A stretch of DNA of 23,020 nt from a bacterium (GTDB lineage Bacteria > Spirochaetota > UBA4802 > UBA5550): contig JAAENB010000320.1 of NCBI GenBank assembly GCA_024224995.1, forward strand, positions 1 through 23,020, written 5' to 3'. A program made the position numbers and the translations under genes. Positions 15,772 to 23,020 of this stretch are shown here, piece by piece (position 1 is the first letter of the stretch; each line of letters starts with the position of its first letter). Below the pieces are notes generated by a model. It was not told the DNA's origin. It was given only the letters and a program-made list of their open reading frames with translations, and did no database searches.

Positions 15772-16404
15772 TTACTCTTCTGTTTCTTCGGTTGCTGCTT
15801 CAACGCCTTCTTCAAGGCCTTCTTCTTCAACTTCTTCATCCTCAACAACAGCTCTTGGGATATGAACAGAAGCAATCACATTATCAAAATTACTTAAGAT
15901 CTTAATATTATCACCAACTACCACATCTTTAACATGAATGGAATCGCCCGGCATCAACTCTGTAACATCAACCTGGATTAATTCCGGAAGGTCTTTTGGC
16001 AGACATTCTACTTCCAATTCCCGTTCGGAAATATCAAGAATACCACCTGCTTTTATCCCTTTTGGTATTCCAACAATCTCTAATGGCACCTGGGTGGTTA
16101 TCTTTTCCCCTGCGGTAACTTTGAACAGGTCAAGATGAATAATTTCGTCGGTAATAGGATTTTGCTGGTATTCCTTTACAAAGGCCATTTGCTGAGCGCC
16201 TTCTTTTATATTCAAATCGAATATTATACTTTCCGACACCCGTCCTTTAAAAAGATCAAAAAAATCTTTCTTTTTGATCTTTATTGCTTCTGATTCTCCG
16301 TGTGCGTTAAGTACTGCCGGAATATAGCCGGCCGCTCTTGTTCTTCGATTGGCGTTTTTACCTTTTTCAGTTCTTATTTCAGCGTCTATGCTTTTCCCTT
16401 TCAT
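15772..16404 (-). CDS. rplY: Ribosomal protein bL25 (CTC-type long form)
   Basis: A 210-residue bL25 of the two-domain TL5/CTC type, which binds 5S rRNA on the large subunit. The N-terminal 5S-binding domain (1-95) includes RRTRAAGYIPAVLNAHGES and NPITDEIIHLDLFKV; the C-terminal beta domain (about 96-185) contains VPLEIVGIPKGIKAGGILD and LPELIQVDVTELMPGDSI. It ends in a strongly acidic Glu-rich tail, common in long forms. AGAGGA lies about 8 nt before the ATG. It sits 45 bp before pth and 47 bp after prs in the conserved prs-rplY-pth order. Confidence 0.95.
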   Translation of the reverse strand: MKGKSIDAEIRTEKGKNANRRTRAAGYIPAVLNAHGESEAIKIKKKDFFDLFKGRVSESIIFDLNIKEGAQQMAFVKEYQQNPITDEIIHLDLFKVTAGEKITTQVPLEIVGIPKGIKAGGILDISERELEVECLPKDLPELIQVDVTELMPGDSIHVKDVVVGDNIKILSNFDNVIASVHIPRAVVEDEEVEEEGLEEGVEAATEETEE

Positions 16405-16451
16405 TTCATATATCCTCTAAATAATATAATAACGGCTTTTAATTTCAATAA

Positions 16452-17399
16452 TTATAGAAAAAGAGAACTTACCGATTCTCTGTTATGTATCCTTCGTATT
16501 GCTTCACCAAAAAGCGGTGCAATGGAAAGAATTTTTAAATTTTCAATTTTTTTCTCTGGCTGTACCGGTATGGTATTTGTACAGATTATCTCTTTAAATC
16601 CCGCAGTAGACATCTTTTTAGTAGCCTCCCCTGAAAGTACGGGGTGAGCAAAAAGACAATAAACATCTTTGGCTTCATGTTCTTTTAACGCAAGTGCTGC
16701 TTTTGAAATTGATCCGCCCGTATCAACCATATCATCAAGAAGAATGCAATTCTTTCCCGCAACATCTCCAATTACGTGCATTACTTCCGATACATTTGCC
16801 TCCGGTCTTCTCTTGTCAATAATCGCAAGACTGGCTTTTATTTTCTTTGCTACAAATCGTGCTCTGTCGGCTCCTCCCGAATCAGGAGAAACCACTACAA
16901 CATCCTGCAAATTCAGTTTTGTAACAAAATCAACAACTATTGGTGTGGAAAACAGGTTATCCACGGGAATATCAAAAAATCCCTGGATCTGGTCCGCATG
17001 AAGATCCATGGTCAGGACCCTGTCCACTCCTGTTGCCTGGATAATATTAGCAACAACTTTTGCCGATATTGGCACCCTGGGCTCTACTTTCCTGTCCTGG
17101 CGAGCATACCCAAAATATGGTATTACTGCCGTAATTCTCTGTGCCGACGCCCGTAATGCAGCGTCAATTATAAGCAAAAGCTCCATTATATGTTCATTTG
17201 CAGGGCTGCTGGTAGACTGTATAATAAAAACATCCTGCCCCCTGACATTTTCCTTCAGTTTTACTGATGTCTCTCCGTCTTGAAATCTCTTCAGTTCAAT
17301 CCCGGAGAGAGGAATACCAAGATATTCGGAAATTTCATTTGCAAGATCCTGGTTCGATGATCCTGAAAACAATTTCAATGCGCTATTTGTCATTTTCAA
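16452..17399 (-). CDS. prs: Ribose-phosphate pyrophosphokinase
   Basis: A 315-residue enzyme making PRPP from ribose 5-phosphate and ATP for nucleotide, His and Trp synthesis. Motifs are textbook: [12 protein letters not shown] near the start, [10 protein letters not shown] (about 95-104), [20 protein letters not shown] (catalytic His and Asp), DKRRPE, and the PRPP loop [11 protein letters not shown] (about 216-226). The start is ambiguous: TTG at 17397-17399 has AGG 6 nt upstream, while the ATG two codons later (17391-17393) has poorer spacing. It is 15 bp after glmU, so they share one transcript. Confidence 0.96.
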   Translation of the reverse strand: MKMTNSALKLFSGSSNQDLANEISEYLGIPLSGIELKRFQDGETSVKLKENVRGQDVFIIQSTSSPANEHIMELLLIIDAALRASAQRITAVIPYFGYARQDRKVEPRVPISAKVVANIIQATGVDRVLTMDLHADQIQGFFDIPVDNLFSTPIVVDFVTKLNLQDVVVVSPDSGGADRARFVAKKIKASLAIIDKRRPEANVSEVMHVIGDVAGKNCILLDDMVDTGGSISKAALALKEHEAKDVYCLFAHPVLSGEATKKMSTAGFKEIICTNTIPVQPEKKIENLKILSIAPLFGEAIRRIHNRESVSSLFL

Positions 17400-17414
17400 A
17401 AAAAACCTGTATCC

Positions 17415-18155
17415 TTATTTCATAACTTCTTTAACATATTTTTCCAGAGACAACAACTCTTCTTTTGTATTGATCCCGCTTCCTTCAATCGGATCTTTCA
17501 ATATCTCTGTTTGAACGGTATACCCGGAATTGATTATATATTCAAGAGCATCAGGAAGATAATATTCTCCCTGCGCGTTATTGGTATCAATCTGTTTTAA
17601 ACCCTGAAAAAGGAACTCTTTGTCAAAAACATAGGTTCCTGAATTTACCTCAGTTATTGTTTTTTCTTCCGGAGACGCGTCCTTTTCTTCAACTATCCTG
17701 GCAAAATTGCCGTTCGCGTCTTTTAAGATCCTCCCGTATCCTGTGGGATTCTCCATTTCCATTGTAAGAACAACCGCTTTTACATTCTCGCCTTCGGATC
17801 TTGCGATCAATGATTTAAATGTTTCGGGCTTAATTAAGGGTACGTCTCCGCAAGCGACAACAACCCTTCCTTCGAAATCCTTTAACCCGTCTTCCGCCTG
17901 CATCACTGCGTGTCCTGTTCCCAGCTGCTCATGCTGCCATACAAAACTCGCTTTAGTTCCCAGGGCATCAATAACCATTTGCCCTTTATAACCAATAACA
18001 ACAGTTGCACTATCAATGCCGCTCTTATTAAGGCTTTCAAGGACATGGGCAATCAGGGGTTTTCCATTCAAAGGATGAAGAACCTTTGGCAAATCAGACT
18101 TCATCCGGGTCCCCTGGCCGCCTGCCAGGACAATTGCAGCTAACTTGTTAATCAT
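17415..18155 (-). CDS. glmU: GlmU-type N-acetylglucosamine-1-phosphate uridylyltransferase, single domain
   Basis: A 246-residue nucleotidyltransferase matching only the N-terminal half of GlmU, which makes UDP-GlcNAc from UTP and GlcNAc-1-phosphate. It shows LAGGQGTRM (10-18), Lys25 in SDLPKVLH, QLGTGHAV (77-84), ACGDVPLI (Asp104), NPTGYGRI (136-143), and the terminal GSGINTKEEL. The C-terminal left-handed beta-helix acetyltransferase domain, which makes standard GlmU about 450 residues, is absent and no downstream remnant exists, since prs follows after 15 bp. The acetyl transfer to GlcN-1-P must be done by another protein, or the enzyme uses another sugar phosphate. GGGAG lies 5 nt before the ATG. 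Preceded by tRNA-Gln. Confidence 0.88.
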   Translation of the reverse strand: MINKLAAIVLAGGQGTRMKSDLPKVLHPLNGKPLIAHVLESLNKSGIDSATVVIGYKGQMVIDALGTKASFVWQHEQLGTGHAVMQAEDGLKDFEGRVVVACGDVPLIKPETFKSLIARSEGENVKAVVLTMEMENPTGYGRILKDANGNFARIVEEKDASPEEKTITEVNSGTYVFDKEFLFQGLKQIDTNNAQGEYYLPDALEYIINSGYTVQTEILKDPIEGSGINTKEELLSLEKYVKEVMK

Positions 18156-18191
18156 AACTCTCCCGAATTAGTAATTTGATTTGATTATTAT

Positions 18192-18263
18192 CTGAGGCGC
18201 CAGGGATCGAACCTGGGAATGCCGAGACCAAAACCCGGTGCCTTACCGCTTGGCGACGCCTCA
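18192..18263 (-). tRNA. tRNA-Gln (anticodon UUG)
   Basis: The minus strand folds into a full cloverleaf: 7-bp acceptor stem TGAGGCG/CGCCTCA, D arm GCC-AAGCGGTAA-GGC, anticodon arm with loop TTTTGGT giving anticodon TTG, and T arm CCAGG-TTCGATC-CCTGG. The discriminator base is G and the U1-A72 pair is typical of tRNA-Gln. The 3' CCA is not encoded. Position between ispE and glmU/prs matches the ispE-tRNA-Gln-prs order of many bacteria. Confidence 0.97.
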
Positions 18264-18284
18264 ATAAATACAGATAAACCTTAA

Positions 18285-18330
18285 TTTATCCCGTAGTGAC
18301 AGGTTCTAAAACCTGTCACTACGGGATAAA
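18285..18330. repeat. Perfect 46-bp REP-like palindrome overlapping the ispE 3' end
   Basis: Two perfect 21-bp arms (18285-18305 and 18310-18330) flank a CTAA loop; the left arm reads TTTATCCCGTAGTGACAGG and two more bases. GTAG sits at the foot of the inner GACAGGTT stem, like the conserved GTAG of REP sequences mobilised by RAYT transposases. The right arm supplies the last codons (Phe-Ile-Pro) and TAG stop of ispE. Lacking a T-tract, it is not a standard terminator, and tRNA-Gln lies directly downstream. Confidence 0.8.
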
Positions 18331-19260
18331 TCTTGTTAACAACACCTCTTTTATACTGCCGGACAAAGACCGCTCTGCTTCCAGCGCTCTTTCTTTATCT
18401 GAATACAATGCCACTATAGTTGATCCTGATCCGGTCATTATGGTAAAGTCCGCACCATGTGAACAGACCTTTTTTTTAAGTTCCCCAATTTTTGGATATA
18501 ATTGAAATATAGGTCCTTCGAAATCATTTGTCAAGACATCTTTTATTCCATCAATTGTTCCTTTCGCAAGTGCATCTTTAATTATCCTTTTCTTTTCTTC
18601 GATGGTTCCTGTCATTGAAGGACTTAAACCGGACTCAGTCACCCGTCCAAGACTCTTATAGGCTTTGGCTGTGTCCACATGAATACCATCATTCACAACC
18701 AGTACCCAATAATTAAAGATATTTTCATGCAGATCATTAACCGGTTCTATTATCTCGCCGATCCCTTCACAAAAAGCAAAACCACTTTTCATACAAAAAG
18801 GCACATCAGCACCGGTTTTTGCGCAAATATCCAACAGCTCAGATGAGTTAAGGCTCTCCAGCCGCTCATGAACATACTTGATAGCTGCTGCCGCATCAGC
18901 ACTTCCACCACCAAGCCCTGCTCCCAGGGGAATATTTTTTTCCAGGGAAAAATCAAATTCCCCTGATTTTCCGGCTTTTTCAAGATACAACCGCACCCCT
19001 TTTGTGATTAAATTATCATCTTGAGGGATTGAATCAATACTACTTTTATACCTGCCTCCGCTATTTGCTATAGCCACTCTGGCTTTTCCGCCAGGCATAT
19101 CAACAGTTGTACATGCATTCAGTTTTAAAAGATCAAAAAGATCAACTCCAGCCATAAGGCTGAAAATATTGTGATACCCATCATCTTTACGGTTTAAAAC
19201 CTCAAGATGAAGATTGATTTTTGCGTATGCTTTAATTATAATATCCAACAAGCTAATCAA
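18319..19260 (-). CDS. ispE: 4-diphosphocytidyl-2-C-methyl-D-erythritol kinase
   Basis: A 313-residue GHMP kinase, the fourth step of the MEP isoprenoid pathway, phosphorylating CDP-ME. Motifs: IKAYAKINLHLEVLNRKDDGYH at the N-terminus, split here as IKAYAKINLHLEV and DDGYH; the ATP loop PLGAGLGGGSADAAAA (about 110-125); AKTGADVPFCM holding the catalytic Asp; and the C-terminal TIMTGSGSTIVALY. No ATG lies near the start; TTG at 19260 is the longest choice, with further TTGs at 19251 and 19248 and no strong SD. The predicted promoter at 19287-19315 leaves a leader of about 20 nt. It heads the minus-strand housekeeping run. Its C-terminal codons lie in a REP-like palindrome. Confidence 0.93.
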   Translation of the reverse strand: MISLLDIIIKAYAKINLHLEVLNRKDDGYHNIFSLMAGVDLFDLLKLNACTTVDMPGGKARVAIANSGGRYKSSIDSIPQDDNLITKGVRLYLEKAGKSGEFDFSLEKNIPLGAGLGGGSADAAAAIKYVHERLESLNSSELLDICAKTGADVPFCMKSGFAFCEGIGEIIEPVNDLHENIFNYWVLVVNDGIHVDTAKAYKSLGRVTESGLSPSMTGTIEEKKRIIKDALAKGTIDGIKDVLTNDFEGPIFQLYPKIGELKKKVCSHGADFTIMTGSGSTIVALYSDKERALEAERSLSGSIKEVLLTRFIP

Positions 19261-19286
19261 GTGCTGTTTTGCGTATTAAGGCAACC

Positions 19287-19315
19287 AAATTATTACCTGC
19301 GGTGTAATACGTCAA
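19287..19315 (-). promoter_or_regulatory. Candidate promoter for the ispE-pth run
   Basis: Minus-strand TTGACG (19310-19315) and TAATTT (19287-19292) are spaced 17 nt. The start would be near 19280. The remainder of the 208-bp divergent region is AT-rich; a weaker plus-strand pair TTGATT/TGTAAT near 19377-19406 could serve the SpoIIE gene. Confidence 0.42.
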
Positions 19316-19468
19316 GAACAATTTCATATTAACAGCGGTCAATATCTTTTTTTTATTTCCTGTATGGTTGCATTTTTTTGATTTTTAGATTGCAATATAC
19401 TTGTAATTTTGGGCAATAGCTTTAATAATTTGCCTTTTAATAATCTTATTTAGTGAAATGGTGATCCC

Positions 19469-21616
19469 TTGTTACAATTAGAGATATTCATATCAGGTGC
19501 GGCAGTAATTTTTGCTCTTTCGATTTTTTTTATTAATATTACCAGGAAAAACACCAACCTTCTGCATAAACTTTTTGCCCTGGTTGCTCTTTTTTCGGCA
19601 GCACTATTCTCTCTGCTGCTTCTTCAGCTCCTTAATTTCACGACCATACCTCTCACCATCATTGGCCGGGTATATATAGGGATAATCATCTTACTGGGGC
19701 AAATGTTCTTTCATTCCAGTCAACTCTATCCCGATGCCCGGATTAAATCCCGCGTTACCCAGGTAATCCTGGCTGCCATTCCCGGCCTGGGAGTTGTTGC
19801 TGCCACTGTGGGGACAAACCTGGTTATATCGGAAGTCACTTTCCAGGAACACCTTACGTATGGACAGGGTAAATTTTACCTGGTATATGTGGCGCTCTTT
19901 ACTGCCTACTTGTTTGGCGGGCTAATAATAACTATTGTTAAACTACAGAAACTACAGGAAAGTGTTTTTAGACAGGAAATTATCTATTTTGTCGCCGGCA
20001 CCAGTCTCTTTCTTTTCGCGATTCTTTTACTTTCATTTTATATCCCATACTTCACCGGCTTTTACCAACTTCAAAATATCACTGTTGCTATTTCCGGAAT
20101 TTTAATTCTCCTATCAGTAAACTATTCCATTCTCTATCTCAAAGTGCTCGATTTCAAAATGTTTTATATCAAACTGCTTTCCTGGATCGTTTTTTTTGCT
20201 CTTCTTTTTACCCCGGTCATGTTCATGCTTAAGTACAACACACTCGTTATCATGAGCCGGCAGATACCCGACATTGGTATAGCTTTTTTAATATTTTTAT
20301 ACCTGGTCATGTTTTATAATTTCGTAAAACCCAGGATGGAATCCGTTTTCAGATCGGAATATAGAGACCTGGCCGGTAATTTCACTGATTTTTTTCAATC
20401 AATTAGCGAGCAGGCAGGTTCCGATTCGGATGTTTCCTTCTGGGACAACCTTCATACCAGGTCTATTAGCGGTTTTTATGATAAATTCAGTATTGAATCA
20501 GCTTCGTTCTATCTTTTCAGTCCCAAAAGAGATACATTTGTTTACAATTACAGCTTTGGCACCGACAGCGTTCCCGCGACCATTGAGTCGAACGATACTC
20601 TTATTACCTGTTTAAACCTTTACCCCAACGTTATTGACAAAGCAACTCTTTATTCCGATAAAATTTTCCATAAACATATTGATTCAATAATCAATTTTTT
20701 TGATGAAAACAATATTGAAATCGCCATGCCGTTTCTGAACCAGGAAAAACAGGTTATTGGCATTTTACTCCTTGGCAATTTTCCCAATAAAAAATACTCA
20801 AAAACATTCCTTTCAACTCTTGAATTATACCGGGTTCGATTTCAGCATCTTTTATCAAACCAGATAAGACTGGAAGAAGTAAAAGCCACCCAGGTTGTTG
20901 AACATGATAAAATTGTTGTTAAAAGTATTAAAAACAAAGTGATTCCCAAAAAATTAAAACAGATAGAAGGGATCAGGATCAGCTCATTCTACATTAATAA
21001 TTCCACTCATGGTGGTGACTATTTCGACTCAAGCCAGTTATCAAAAGACAAATTGTGCCTTTTTATTTCCGACTCATCATACTCCGGTGTTGAATCTGCA
21101 ATACTTTCACTACAGCTATACGCTATTATCCAGTCCCTGACACAGAGTTTCGACACTCCCAATTACATCCTAAACACAATGAACTGGGTACTTGCCACCT
21201 CGAATTATTCCACAAAACATGCCCCCGCGCTCTGCATTATATATTCAACATCCAGGGAAATAACCTATTCCAATGCCGCGTACAATCCCCTTCTCCTCTT
21301 TACCCCGGATAATCATAAATTCGAAACCTTTGAGTCCAGGGAGATTCCCATTGGTGTTGACAGGAATCACTCATATGAAAATAAAACAATAAAACTGCTT
21401 CCCGGAAATATTGGCGTTATTTATTCCGACGGTTTTATTTCAGCCATAAATAAAGAAGGAGAAAGCTACTCAATTGACAAACTCAAAGAAATAATCATGG
21501 AGAATAAATTTAAAACACCGGCAGTTCTTACCAGGAAAATATACAATGACTTTAACAGTTTTATAAAAGAAAAAAAACAAATTAACGATATCAGTCTTAT
21601 AATATTTAAAGTATAG
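19469..21616 (+). CDS. Membrane-bound SpoIIE/PP2C-type phosphatase
   Basis: A 715-residue protein. The N-terminal 285 residues hold about eight or nine hydrophobic segments (starting IFISGAAVIFALSIFFI), a 7TM-type sensor-like module. Residues about 300-465 look like a GAF-like sensor domain. The C-terminus (about 490-715) is a SpoIIE-type serine phosphatase with HGGDYFDSSQL (Asp517, Asp520), FISDSSYSG (Asp535), VIYSDGFISAIN (Asp654) and NDISLIIFKV (Asp707). The usual DVSGHG is DSSYSG and the terminal DDxT is NDIS, so metal binding may be altered. Such enzymes dephosphorylate anti-anti-sigma STAS proteins; no STAS or anti-sigma gene is in the window. Start is TTG after GGTGAT with tight 3-nt spacing. 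It is followed 40 bp later by the DHH gene. Confidence 0.88.
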   Translation: MLQLEIFISGAAVIFALSIFFINITRKNTNLLHKLFALVALFSAALFSLLLLQLLNFTTIPLTIIGRVYIGIIILLGQMFFHSSQLYPDARIKSRVTQVILAAIPGLGVVAATVGTNLVISEVTFQEHLTYGQGKFYLVYVALFTAYLFGGLIITIVKLQKLQESVFRQEIIYFVAGTSLFLFAILLLSFYIPYFTGFYQLQNITVAISGILILLSVNYSILYLKVLDFKMFYIKLLSWIVFFALLFTPVMFMLKYNTLVIMSRQIPDIGIAFLIFLYLVMFYNFVKPRMESVFRSEYRDLAGNFTDFFQSISEQAGSDSDVSFWDNLHTRSISGFYDKFSIESASFYLFSPKRDTFVYNYSFGTDSVPATIESNDTLITCLNLYPNVIDKATLYSDKIFHKHIDSIINFFDENNIEIAMPFLNQEKQVIGILLLGNFPNKKYSKTFLSTLELYRVRFQHLLSNQIRLEEVKATQVVEHDKIVVKSIKNKVIPKKLKQIEGIRISSFYINNSTHGGDYFDSSQLSKDKLCLFISDSSYSGVESAILSLQLYAIIQSLTQSFDTPNYILNTMNWVLATSNYSTKHAPALCIIYSTSREITYSNAAYNPLLLFTPDNHKFETFESREIPIGVDRNHSYENKTIKLLPGNIGVIYSDGFISAINKEGESYSIDKLKEIIMENKFKTPAVLTRKIYNDFNSFIKEKKQINDISLIIFKV

Positions 21617-21656
21617 TTAAGCATAGTCGAGCATAATAGGGCAGAAGGAACAATGA

Positions 21657-22763
21657 TTGGAAGAACTTGCTAAAAAATTTGAGTCTACCTTAAGAAAATA
21701 CAGCAATATTTTAATATTTATCAAAGGATCCCCGGACCCTGATGTTATTGCCTCATCTTTTGCCCTAAAATCAATTTGCGATATTCTCGGAATCCGGGCT
21801 ACAATCAGCTCTCCCACCGAGCTCTCACTTCCCCAGAACAAGGCTTTTGTTAAAGAACTCGACATTCCCGTAAAATTCGAAAAAAACATTCATAATCCGG
21901 ACAAATACGACGCTTATATTATTACGGACCACCAGTCCCCGGCAGTTGAAAATCTTACGGGGAAAATGCCCTGCGCCATGCATATTGACCATCACAAAAG
22001 CAGTGATGACGAGACCAGGGTTGATTTTAAACTGGTGAGTGACGATGTCGGTTCTGCCAGCACACTGGTGTCGCTTCTTTTAAAAGAAATGGACATTGAA
22101 ATTGAAGACTCCCTTAGATCCAGGATTTACACTGCCCTTCTTTTTGGCATCCAGACCGATACCGATCAATACACCCATGCCGTTAAAAAAGACTACATTG
22201 CCCTCGATTTCATATCAAAATACTCCGACAATGAATTGATCAATAAAATAAGCGGTATCCCGCTTTCGGAACAGGCAATTCACTGCCTGGGCGAAGCGAT
22301 TGAGAATAAAATCATTTATAAAGACTGGCTCATCGCAGGGGTGGGATTCCTTAATGAAGCAGACCGGGACAGTATTGCCATTATTGCTGATTTTTTATTG
22401 AAGATAGAAGAAGTATCGGTGATAATTGTTTTTGCCGCGATCGAAAAAAGCAACAGCAGGGAACTGGTTCTGGACGCCTCACTCAGGACCAGCAAAGAGA
22501 ATATCAACCTTAATGATATCATAAAAGAAATAACTCCTTATGGCGGCGCCAGAAAATTCAAAGGTGCCTACCAGGTGGATATCGACTATTTTGTCCACTG
22601 CCCGGACAAGCATATACTCTGGGAAGTCCTGAATTTAACCACTATTGAGATCCTGAAAAAGCGTAGAGACGGGATCCGCATTACGGAACTTAAAGGATTT
22701 TACCGAAACCTCAAAAAAAGATTTCTCGATTTCTGGGATGGAGGAGAAGAAAAGGAAGCCTGA
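21657..22763 (+). CDS. DHH-family phosphoesterase
   Basis: A 368-residue DHH-superfamily protein (NrnA/RecJ-like; COG0618-type), related to nanoRNase/pAp phosphatases. Motifs: KGSPDPDVIASSFAL (23-37), ITDHQSP (89-95), HIDHHKSS (109-116) and QTDTDQY (166-172). The motif I His of classical NrnA is Lys23, and the DHHA1 substrate motif GGGH is GGARKFKG (296-303), so the substrate may differ from NrnA. C-terminal residues are basic and may bind nucleic acid or membrane. The start is TTG with AAGGA 7 nt upstream; an out-of-frame ATG nearby encodes only a few codons. It probably shares the transcript of the SpoIIE phosphatase gene. Confidence 0.88.
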   Translation: MEELAKKFESTLRKYSNILIFIKGSPDPDVIASSFALKSICDILGIRATISSPTELSLPQNKAFVKELDIPVKFEKNIHNPDKYDAYIITDHQSPAVENLTGKMPCAMHIDHHKSSDDETRVDFKLVSDDVGSASTLVSLLLKEMDIEIEDSLRSRIYTALLFGIQTDTDQYTHAVKKDYIALDFISKYSDNELINKISGIPLSEQAIHCLGEAIENKIIYKDWLIAGVGFLNEADRDSIAIIADFLLKIEEVSVIIVFAAIEKSNSRELVLDASLRTSKENINLNDIIKEITPYGGARKFKGAYQVDIDYFVHCPDKHILWEVLNLTTIEILKKRRDGIRITELKGFYRNLKKRFLDFWDGGEEKEA

Positions 22764-22825
22764 TACTCAGGGCTAAAACGGGCCTGGTTCCGAAGATATT
22801 GTCCAGGGCCAACACCAGGGGGCCG

Positions 22826-23020
22826 ATGGAAACAGACCCCGGTATCACCACAGTTTCTGACCTATTTTTTCCCGTTCGGCGGGGTCCGCACTCTCAAGAA
22901 ACTCTTTTTGCTTGCCCCCTTTCCCCCTTAGGGGGCACCATCCCCCCCTATCCCCCCGAGGGGGAAGAAGATGATGGAAAAAGGTTTCAAAACCCACAAA
23001 GGTACAGGGCCTTTCCAAAA
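22826..23020 (+). CDS. Possible partial ORF running off the window
   Basis: A frame open from an ATG at 22826 (AGGGGG just upstream) to the window end, 65 codons, starting METDPGITTVSDLFFPVRRG and continuing through the GC-rich repeat as CPLSPLGGTIPPYPPEGEE. The repeat keeps several frames open by chance and I recognise no family, so it is weak; the frame could also be non-coding. Confidence 0.15.
   Translation, partial: METDPGITTVSDLFFPVRRGPHSQETLFACPLSPLGGTIPPYPPEGEEDDGKRFQNPQRYRAFPK
22914..23020. repeat. Second copy of the GC-rich palindromic repeat (right edge)
   Basis: GCCCCCTTTCCCCC then TTAGGGGGCACCATCC and TCCCCCCGAGGGGGAA (22914-22966) align almost base for base with 2541-2595 inside lnt. 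The A-rich stretch after it (GAAGAAGATGATGGAAAAAG) also resembles the lnt copy, so the element probably continues past the window end. Here it lies outside any certain gene, about 150 bp after the DHH gene. Confidence 0.75.

Noticed and set aside
15690..15905. Leu/Gln-rich 71-residue plus-strand frame
   Set aside because: It is the antisense image of the Glu-rich tail of bL25.
22781..22816. Terminator after the DHH gene (GGGCCTGG ... CCAGGGCC)
   Set aside because: The stem is imperfect and no T-tract follows.
1..23020. CRISPR array, prophage or insertion sequence
   Set aside because: No regularly spaced direct repeats, cas genes, phage structural genes or transposase were seen.

Overview
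The window looks like a chromosomal segment of a low- to mid-GC Gram-negative bacterium. A spirochaete-like lineage is my best guess; a deltaproteobacterial-type lineage is the main alternative. The Gram-negative call rests on apolipoprotein N-acyltransferase, a lytic transglycosylase lipoprotein and FecR-type exported proteins. The spirochaete guess rests on the family mix: AAA-ATPase-like/PD-(D/E)XK protein, membrane SpoIIE phosphatase, GHKL-like/HDOD fusion, a GlmU lacking its acetyltransferase half, and relaxed lipoboxes. No rRNA or lineage-specific marker is present, so this is inference.

Layout. (1) 2-1904, minus: a 62-residue one-span membrane protein followed 10 nt later by an AAA-ATPase-like/PD-(D/E)XK protein, behind a good promoter. 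(2) 2040-2144: a 105-bp inverted-repeat element. (3) 2186-5073, plus: lnt and larC overlap by 4 bp; lnt carries an in-frame GC-rich palindromic repeat, related to a copy at the right edge of the window. (4) 5087-6571, minus: GHKL-like/HDOD protein. (5) 6780-12706, plus: an envelope-oriented run of metallo-beta-lactamase-fold hydrolase, exported coiled-coil protein, Slt-type lytic transglycosylase lipoprotein, then (own promoter) FecR-domain protein and HEAT-repeat lipoprotein. (6) 12757-13521, minus: exported protein of unknown function with a long structured leader, possibly a distant relative of the coiled-coil protein. (7) 13866-15017, plus: CDP-alcohol phosphatidyltransferase with a degenerate nucleotidyltransferase-like N-terminus, ending in a strong bidirectional terminator. 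(8) 15091-19260, minus: the housekeeping run ispE, tRNA-Gln, glmU (N-terminal half), prs, rplY, pth. (9) 19469-22763, plus: membrane SpoIIE-type phosphatase and a DHH phosphoesterase. (10) 22764-23020: no certain gene; holds a second copy of the GC-rich repeat.

Functionally the housekeeping run links isoprenoid precursor synthesis, UDP-GlcNAc and PRPP supply, ribosomal protein bL25 and peptidyl-tRNA recycling. The plus-strand blocks are mostly envelope maturation and signalling. The points most worth a second look are the palindromic repeat translated inside lnt, a Pth whose catalytic histidine is glutamine, the small membrane protein coupled to the ATPase/nuclease, several signalling proteins with altered catalytic motifs, and repeated use of TTG start codons around the ispE-pth and SpoIIE-DHH blocks.
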